DNA from: Knoxdaviesia capensis
Taxonomy: Eukaryota; Ascomycota; Sordariomycetes; Microascales; Gondwanamycetaceae
DNA length: 64,000 nt
Assembly (NCBI GenBank): GCA_001510575.1
Contig: LNGK01000005.1
Coordinates: 2,728,574-2,792,573 of the forward strand
Direction: 5' to 3'
The notes under the pieces were generated by a model that was not told where the DNA came from, did not search any database, and saw only the letters and a list, made by a program, of their open reading frames with translations. The translations under genes were made by a program, and so were the position numbers. This document shows, one piece after another, positions 57,496 to 64,000 of the stretch; the first letter of the stretch is position 1, and every line of letters starts with the position of its first letter.

Positions 57496-60062
57496 GGAGA
57501 GAGAATAGAACACTGGCTCCTGTGACAGGTGAACCCACTTGGTTCCGTTATTATTTCTTATTCCGTCTGCGTTTTCTTTTTTTTCCCTTATCGGTGATGG
57601 ATATTCTCCTGGTTGTTACCTTTTTTCCCCCCCTTTTATTCATCCCCGGCGACTTCAGACCGCTCTTCCGATACACACAACTTGACGCCGTGGCGCGGCT
57701 CGTGGTCACTGAAAAGCGGAGGAGCGCACGTACGTGGAAATTGATGGCATGTGGGCTTTCGAATCGGAGAAACAGTCGAACCATGGAACCAGAGGACCCT
57801 CTAAAACCCCGAGGCTTGCTCAAAGATTGGATGATTATTGATTGCATGTGATGCTTTTTTCTGCTTTTATTCGGTTGTTAAATTAGGTCGTTTTCTGCTT
57901 TTTGCTTTTCTTTCACAGCTGTGTGACTGTGTTTATTATTTCTTCTCTCTTGTTCTTCTCATGACTGGTACGGTGGCACTTTTGGGTCTTATCTATCTTC
58001 TCTGGTATATTGCTTCTCTCCTCTGCCGTCGGCATGCCTTTGTCGTTGTCTCGTTATGCAGTTCATGCTTACCAACACGTGCGTGGATGTGAATTTGTTT
58101 GTGTGAGAGCTTCCTCTCAGGTCTCGTTCTCGCTTCTACCGTGCACTGGAGTTTGCATGTATGGGAAAACACGGCATTCCCTGCACGAAACCCCGATGCG
58201 GCTTATTGCTATAATACTGGTGCAGATCCGGAGACATATGCCTTATGCAGTTTGGCGTGAACGGTGGTGTCCGGAAGTGGGAAGTTGGAGACAAACAACA
58301 CCGCGGCACATCTGGGGTGGTTAGAACGGAAAGCAAACCGACACACACAGAGAACGACAGATAGCTTTTTTTTTTTCCCACTGCATATATGGCTTTTTGG
58401 TGTGTGTATGAGTTGTCCGTCTTGGCCGCGATGGACGGCTCATATGCTATCAATCGTGTCCCGGGCCAGAATCGGCGTTCGACCGAAATGCAGACCTGCA
58501 TATGATAGCTACGTGTTGTTGTTTGTCAAGAACCCGCGCCAAACTGAAAACGGCATCTGCTGTACCCTCCCGCATAACACCCAGCATGCTCACTTTCTCA
58601 CCATCCCCCCGTCACTACTTTTCGGATGTTTCTTTTTTCTTCCTCTGTGGAGAGAAGAGCAGAGGGAGGCGAGGGCCCTTTGGAATACGGAAGGTCGCTT
58701 ATACCTTTTCCGGGGGTCTCGATCCGGACATAGGCTTCGTGGCCACAGTGAACTGTCCTTTTTCCTTCCTCGCCCCCTCCATGGTCGCCGAACTGGCTGC
58801 AACAACAAACACAAGCCGTCGGTCTCATCCATTTCGGAACCAGACAATAACACCATACCGTACATACGATACATACGTATGTACATGCAGACACACATGC
58901 TCTCACACGCACATGTGTGTGTACTGTACATATGTAGTTACTGTACATATGTAGTCACAGAAATACATCCAGGGACCCGCTTGAACGCCTTTATGCCTCA
59001 CGACTGAGGGCCGAACCATAACGGGAAGAGCGAGGAAAAAAGAACAAGAGAGAAAGAAAAGAGAAAAAGGACTGACTCGGGTAGCAGCAGTTGTCATCGG
59101 CTGGTTGTTTTCCGCCTGTGCTTTCCGCCTGTCGTGCCATCAGCTCGCTCACCGACTTTCACAACAGACACCAGAAAGTGGAAGTCCCGTCCGTCCGGGT
59201 GGACTTCAGGTCAAGACGGAACAATATCATAACTAGTCGTTCTGACGATTCCTCATTTCAACAATTATCCCGAGGTCCATGTTCCATGGGCAGGAAACTG
59301 GAAAAGATTGGATGGAATGAACCGTGTTCTTTGGCTGCGTCACAGTCCTGCGGAGCCATGTAAGCTATGTAAGTGGTATTGGGAATTGTCTTTCTTTATA
59401 TGAGTTTTTATTTCATTTGTTCCGTGCATGTGTGCATGGGTGTGTGTGCAAACAGGTGAGGGCAATTAATCTCACACCGTCTTCACAGTGCACACAACAC
59501 CACACCGAACCACGTTTGTTTGCCTTTTAGGAGCCGTTGAAAAATACTGGCAGATCTGGGGTGGTCTTAGGGTTGTGATCTTTCGTCTCTTTCCTTCTCA
59601 ATTGGAGTATGGTTCTTGCATTTATTCCAGATTCGGTGTTCGTCTGTCGAGATAGAATAATGACTGAGCATTCCCTCATCCCGGCTATCTACCGTTCCTT
59701 TTCATTGGATGAAGGCCGATGTTTGCCTGCGTGGGTGTGGTGTTCGGCTGGCTGTGAAATGCAGCTTCGCTTCTTTTTCAATCAATGAAACGTAGTATAT
59801 GTTGCAACGGCCGGCACACAAATTGGATCATCATGACAGGGGAAGATTCGTACAGTCACTGGCAAACTTTGCTTACACATGCATCGGCATCACTCCCTAT
59901 CTCGCACTCTGCCGTTCTCCTATCTTCTGTCTTGATAATGCAGAGTGACCTCCAAGCCGCATTCACGCTTCCGAAGAGCACATAATCACATTCCATGCCG
60001 TTACCACGAAGCAAATTTCCCCAATCAACGGACGTCCCCTGCACCTGACTGCAGAACGCAGC
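57496..60062. other. convergent intergenic region
   Basis: The GBD/FH3 gene and the RraA-like gene converge here. No gene supported: the 247-codon frame at 58264-59007 is domain-free and runs through repeats. TACA/TGTA-rich words and a 17-bp tandem duplication lie around 58.86-58.96 kb. Confidence 0.55.
58922..58955 (+). repeat. 17-bp tandem duplication carrying TGTACATA
   Basis: The unit TACTGTACATATGTAGT occurs twice back to back (58922-58938 and 58939-58955). Each unit holds TGTACATA, which as RNA fits the Puf3-type binding word UGUANAUA, but the distance to the nearest coding end (1.4 kb from 57495) makes a 3' UTR role uncertain. Confidence 0.7.
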
Positions 60063-61765
60063 TTAAAGTCCCGACCGGTGCGTCTTGAAGGCATCATAAA
60101 CCGATGCGCCGGCCAATACGGCCTCCTTCACCCGCTGGTCAGCGCTGGTCAGGCGCGGAAGCAGCTCGAGCACGGCGGTGAGCGTGTCGCGCGGGATAAC
60201 CACCACGCCATTGACCGGGTCGCACACGACAATGTCCCCGGGCGACACAATTGTGCCGTCAAGGTCGAGCGGAACTTGCACGGCTGAGGCGACGCTGGCG
60301 GCGCCGGAACCCACGGTTGAGAGGCCTTGTGCCCAGATCTACATGTGCGTGCGTGTGGGTGGCATTCACCCGGCGTGGGTGAGAAAATTGAGTGTGTGGT
60401 GGTTAGTCACAGAGTAACTTGAGCTCTAAGAGATTGCGAGAAGAAACGGAAGTTGTTGTGTGCTTGCCCTGCAGAGAGACATGCAGGGTAAGAGGGAAAA
60501 TGGCATGTGTGATGGCCGGCTTCCCATATACACACATCGTAGTAGTAGACACTGGACACCACTCAGAAATTTAAGGACGCGGGATGGCGTTTTGGCACGG
60601 CCTTGATTTGTGGGTGCCACATGATTGGACTGTGCATCCGGATGCACAGTAAATGCTTGCGTAGGAGTGTGTGGTGGGCGCTTAGATACACGTTCTCGAT
60701 AGGTGTATCGATCGGCCTGCTTTGTGTGTGTGCGAGGAGTGGCAGCATGGCATGGCCTCACTGGTGCTCAGAGCATATCACTTGATGGGTATACGAGATA
60801 GTGTGATATTGCATTTCGGGGTGGGATTTGAGGCAGCGTGGTGATGTCAGGACTTGCTTGGGTTGGGGGTTAGTCTGTGCTGATCTGTGCTGATCATGAT
60901 GTTTCGTTGACTTAATGAAGGGTGGTTGTGTTGTGTAGTGGGAGGATGGCTGTGTTCGGGTTAGGCATGGGTAGGGTTACTTAGGGTACGTGGAGCGGGC
61001 TAAGGGTTCACACTGAGATGTGCCAAGGACCCAAACCAAGACCACTGCATCAAGACAGACAGAAAGAAACCCCAGAAATGACAGCTCAAAATCAAAAAGA
61101 CTTACCGGAAGACCAGTACTCCTCAGTTCCTCGATATCACGAGCCCGTCCAGCCACAACAATTCCCTCAGCTTGGCGCATCTTCATCCGTAGGGCCATGA
61201 TGCCTCCGCAGACTGCGTTTTTCTGGCCTGACGGCTGCTGGATGACCACGATGGTGCCGGGCACCGTCAGGTCAGCCCAGTGCACACCGGGTGGGATCAG
61301 GTGGGCAGCCGGGACGTTGGGCTGGGACCAGCTTGAGGTGGCTTTGCTGTCGTTGTTCGTGTTGTTGTCGTTGTTGATATCCACCGCTGCTGCAGCCAGG
61401 CCCACCGCTGCAGCCGGCTGAGGGGGACGAGGGGGGGCAGGGCCACCGCCCTTGACCGTAAACAGAACAGTCGACGCCGGTGCTATGGTTTTGGGAAGCG
61501 TAGGCGGACCGTCAGCTTGGTTGGTGGTGGCAGAAGAAGTGGACGTGGCCGAGGCCAGAGGAGAGCGTGTGGGCACGGTTGACGCTGCTGTTGTCGCTGC
61601 TGGTTCTCGGCAGCTCGCGTACTCGGCCAGGTCGGTGATAAAGCCTGCACCTGGCACTTTCAGACGAAGTAGTGCGTCAGATACGTCGCATGCAGAGTAC
61701 TTATGCAGCGTAGCCAGGGCTTTGGCGAGGGTGTCGTCGTTGCCGACCGGGGCAGGAGTGGCCAT
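60063..61765 (-). CDS. RraA/HMG-aldolase-like family protein
   Basis: Member of the family containing bacterial RraA and 4-hydroxy-4-methyl-2-oxoglutarate/oxaloacetate-processing aldolases; the substrate in this fungus is unknown. Two exons, 61765-61106 and 60338-60063, 311 residues. Family features in order: the N-terminal SACDVSDAL block; CGGIMALRMKMRQAEGIVVAG; GRARD at 206-210 with the conserved Arg-Asp; WAQGLSTVGSGA directly after the splice site; VQVPLDLDGTIVSPGD; and DPVNGVVVIPR. The usual family length is about 210-240 residues. The excess is a low-complexity Thr/Ala/Pro insert near residues 53-125 with an Asn/Asp run (NNDNNTNND). The intron is 767 bp, by far the longest in the window. 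Its ends are GTAAGT and TAG, and the joined reading matches the family without loss. Confidence 0.88.
60629..60650. repeat. 22-bp perfect palindrome inside the RraA-like intron
   Basis: ACTGTGCATCC is followed immediately by its own reverse complement GGATGCACAGT, with no spacer. Confidence 0.9.
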
Positions 61766-64000
61766 GGCTGCCGACCGGGGGGAACAGAGAGAGAAATCCA
61801 GGATGAAAAAAAGAGAGATAATTTTGAGTATATATATATAATGATAGTAATGCTCGGAATGGGAAGCGGAGAAGCAGCTGGCGATTGGGGGGTTGGGCGC
61901 TCGCTATCCGGGTTGATTATAATGTGGATATGCCTCCCAATTGGATGCACTTGATGCGGCCTGCAAGTTGGCCAGGTGGAAGATGAAGATCACGGGTCGT
62001 GATAAGGACAAGAATGAATCTGGATTACCAAAGAGACCATGTTAGAAGTGAGACAGTCAAGGGAAGATTACCTGTGCTCGCAGCATTTTGACATATCAGG
62101 AAAAAGTCTGTGCATTAATATACTGAGACGACGTCTGGATGTAACATACGGCGGATTGATATTGGACAATCACATGGGAAAATGACGCTCACAGGCCAGA
62201 ACAGCAATTGACGGTGAAGGATTAGGGCGAGGAAAAAGATGTGTGTGAACTGATTGATAAAACCGGGCGGACGGTAACTGGACGGAGCAAAATGTGTGAT
62301 CTTCAAGTTAATTACGTTGGGTTCGTGTTGTGACACACGGAAGTTGGGAAGCCAGTGCAAACTTCCGAAGCTCTTCCGAGATCCGGCTCATTCCGGCTCT
62401 TTCCCCGCTTCCAGCCGGGCGCTTGTCCGCGTTGGTTGGAGTTCTGCTTCAACGCGGGATTTTACCAAAATTACACTCTATATGTTTGTTCTCTGCGGGT
62501 AATGTGTATACGGATTGTATATGGACTGTGTGGTTCAACACTCATATCCGAGGTGTGATGACGACGCTTTGTGACGCTGGCACCGTGCTTGAAAGTCAGT
62601 CTGTATGTGCACTGGAGATCGGCGACCTGCCAATTCACTTTCTTTTCAACCGAGTACCACGGCGAAACCTATTCTGATACTTGGATTTCAAGGTGCAGAT
62701 TTCTCGAGCACGCTTTACTCAAATGGATTAAAAAGAAAACCATGTATTATCTCCACCCCGCCTCTCATACCCACGTCGACTCCAATCCTATCCTCTTACC
62801 CCCCCTGGGCGAACCAATAACGGTGCGTACCAAGACCCGACATAAGTTTGTTGAATGCAACTCCTGGTCTGTTGATGCCAGGATATATCTGTAGTGCCCT
62901 GCAACCTTCACCGTGCTTCCCCGAGGGGGGGGGGCTTGTTCCTCTCTTGGTATCTGACAAACTACGTCTCGTGGAGTCAAGATTCGAGGGGATGGGGAGG
63001 GACGTTAGGAGGTTTGAAACCCAACTAGGCTGATGAACTGCTCACATTTTGTTCTTTACCATCCCTTTCTTGGTTTTAACTACGTATAATGGTGAGACTG
63101 ACCCAAAGATTCTGATATGGAGCTGAAAAATCCCCGAAAACGGTAATCAAATGATCATCGGTGGCTATCATCACGGGTTACGTCTGCTGGGGTGGTCTTC
63201 CCCCCATTCTCACTTCTCACCATGGTTCACATAGTCCCAACCCCGATTTCCCCATCCATGTGTCGTTCTGGTGTCTATTTTATTTGGTATATCTTTCGAG
63301 TTTCTTTTTTGAGGGGGGACACTTTCCAGACAAGAAAGAAGGAGGCCAGCTTCTTGGCACTGCAGCATCTGTCGTTCTGATACTGCATCGTGCTGGGTTT
63401 ATCTTTTTGGCCGCCCTTCTTCATGCAGCACAGTTTCGGACGGCCTAGCAGACTAAAGGATTTCAGCTAGGAGGAAAAAGAAAACCTTACATGGCGCCTC
63501 GATTCGGCTTTCACAGTTCAGCCGACTTCGGCGACGGAGAGACAGGAAAAAGGAAATCCCATGATAGAGGCGGGGCAATATCTTCGACGGACGGTGCAAA
63601 TCTCTTCTTAAAAACGGCTTTATTTTTCCCCGTCCAGCTTTTATCTGGTATCAGGACTAGCCGGCTAGCGATTCTGACACCCTGGAAACACTTGTGATGC
63701 CGCCGTCCCAATCGATCTCTTCAAGACAGCTTATGACGAACTACTAGTTGCACGGCAGGACTAGTCTCCGCCCCATGACCGGGGGGCGACGACGTCTTCT
63801 TGGTGTTCCAGTGGTTGTCTGTCCATTTTCCAGTCTCCGGTCGACTGACCCTCCCCAGGCGAGCTCCATGGATGACAGACCCTGTTCAAATATCGAGTGC
63901 ATTAGATAGTGCGTAGTTCTGTGTGAGAGTCTTCGGTCTACATATGTACTGTATCTACTACATTATACGTCTCTTCCTTAGCGAGCTACGCTTTGAGCCT
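61766..64000. other. intergenic region at the right end of the window
   Basis: No gene supported in 2.2 kb. Short frames between 62.3 and 63.7 kb lack domains. The first 200 bp are the promoter side of the minus-strand RraA-like gene. A gene could begin just beyond the window. Confidence 0.55.

Noticed and set aside
58264..59007. 247-codon open frame on the plus strand
   Set aside because: Crosses poly-T and TACA repeats, with no domain and no homology I recognise.

Overview
The window is nuclear DNA of a filamentous ascomycete (Pezizomycotina, most likely Eurotiomycetes). The evidence is short GT-AG introns, a Zn2Cys6-type regulator, compact intergenes with long pyrimidine-rich leaders, and a retrotransposon block mutated in the way repeat-induced point mutation (RIP) does it. 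I recognise eight protein-coding genes. All are ordinary chromosomal genes with intact reading frames once introns are removed. I could not assign a species.

Layout. 1401-3852 (-): protein farnesyltransferase beta subunit, five exons. 6406-10566 (+): a 1214-residue F-box protein, six exons. 15169-17864 (+): a glutamine-rich regulator with an atypical zinc cluster. 21266-37283: a dead nested retrotransposon block. 38388-39397 (+): four-unit polyubiquitin. 41377-43715 (+): BRAP2/ETP1-type RING plus UBP zinc-finger protein. 46359-48890 (+): Sct1/Gpt2-type glycerol-3-phosphate acyltransferase. 50904-52485 (+): Apd1-type [2Fe-2S] protein. 54301-57495 (+): a formin-like GBD/FH3 protein with no FH1-FH2. 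60063-61765 (-): RraA/HMG-aldolase-like protein with a 767-bp intron. No rRNA, convincing tRNA, CRISPR array or secondary-metabolite cluster was found.

The transposon block is the clearest non-genic structure. A Ty1/Copia element on the minus strand (21266-37283; 232-bp LTRs; target duplication GATTG/GATTA) carries a Ty3/Gypsy element on the plus strand (26452-36877; 283-bp LTRs; CGTA on both sides) inserted about 170 bp inside its 5' LTR. Both are saturated with C-to-T and G-to-A changes at CpA/TpG, while CpG is retained. Stops replace Trp and Gln codons, and cysteines and histidines of both Gag zinc knuckles are lost. Two perfect direct duplications (715 bp and 550 bp), each split by a single N, look like unmerged contig overlaps rather than biology. 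A 263-bp N run interrupts the Gypsy gag.

The genes do not form a pathway. Two are ubiquitin-related (polyubiquitin and the BRAP2/ETP1 RING protein, 2 kb apart) and one F-box protein could act in SCF ubiquitin ligases, but this may be chance. I did not find a convincing new multi-gene system. The observations most worth following are the RIP boundary recorded inside the Copia LTRs, the atypical zinc cluster, the C-terminal L-S-W signal of the Apd1 homologue, the formin-like protein without an actin-nucleating half, the upstream start codons on two genes, and a 21-bp-phased TTAGGG array between the farnesyltransferase and F-box genes.
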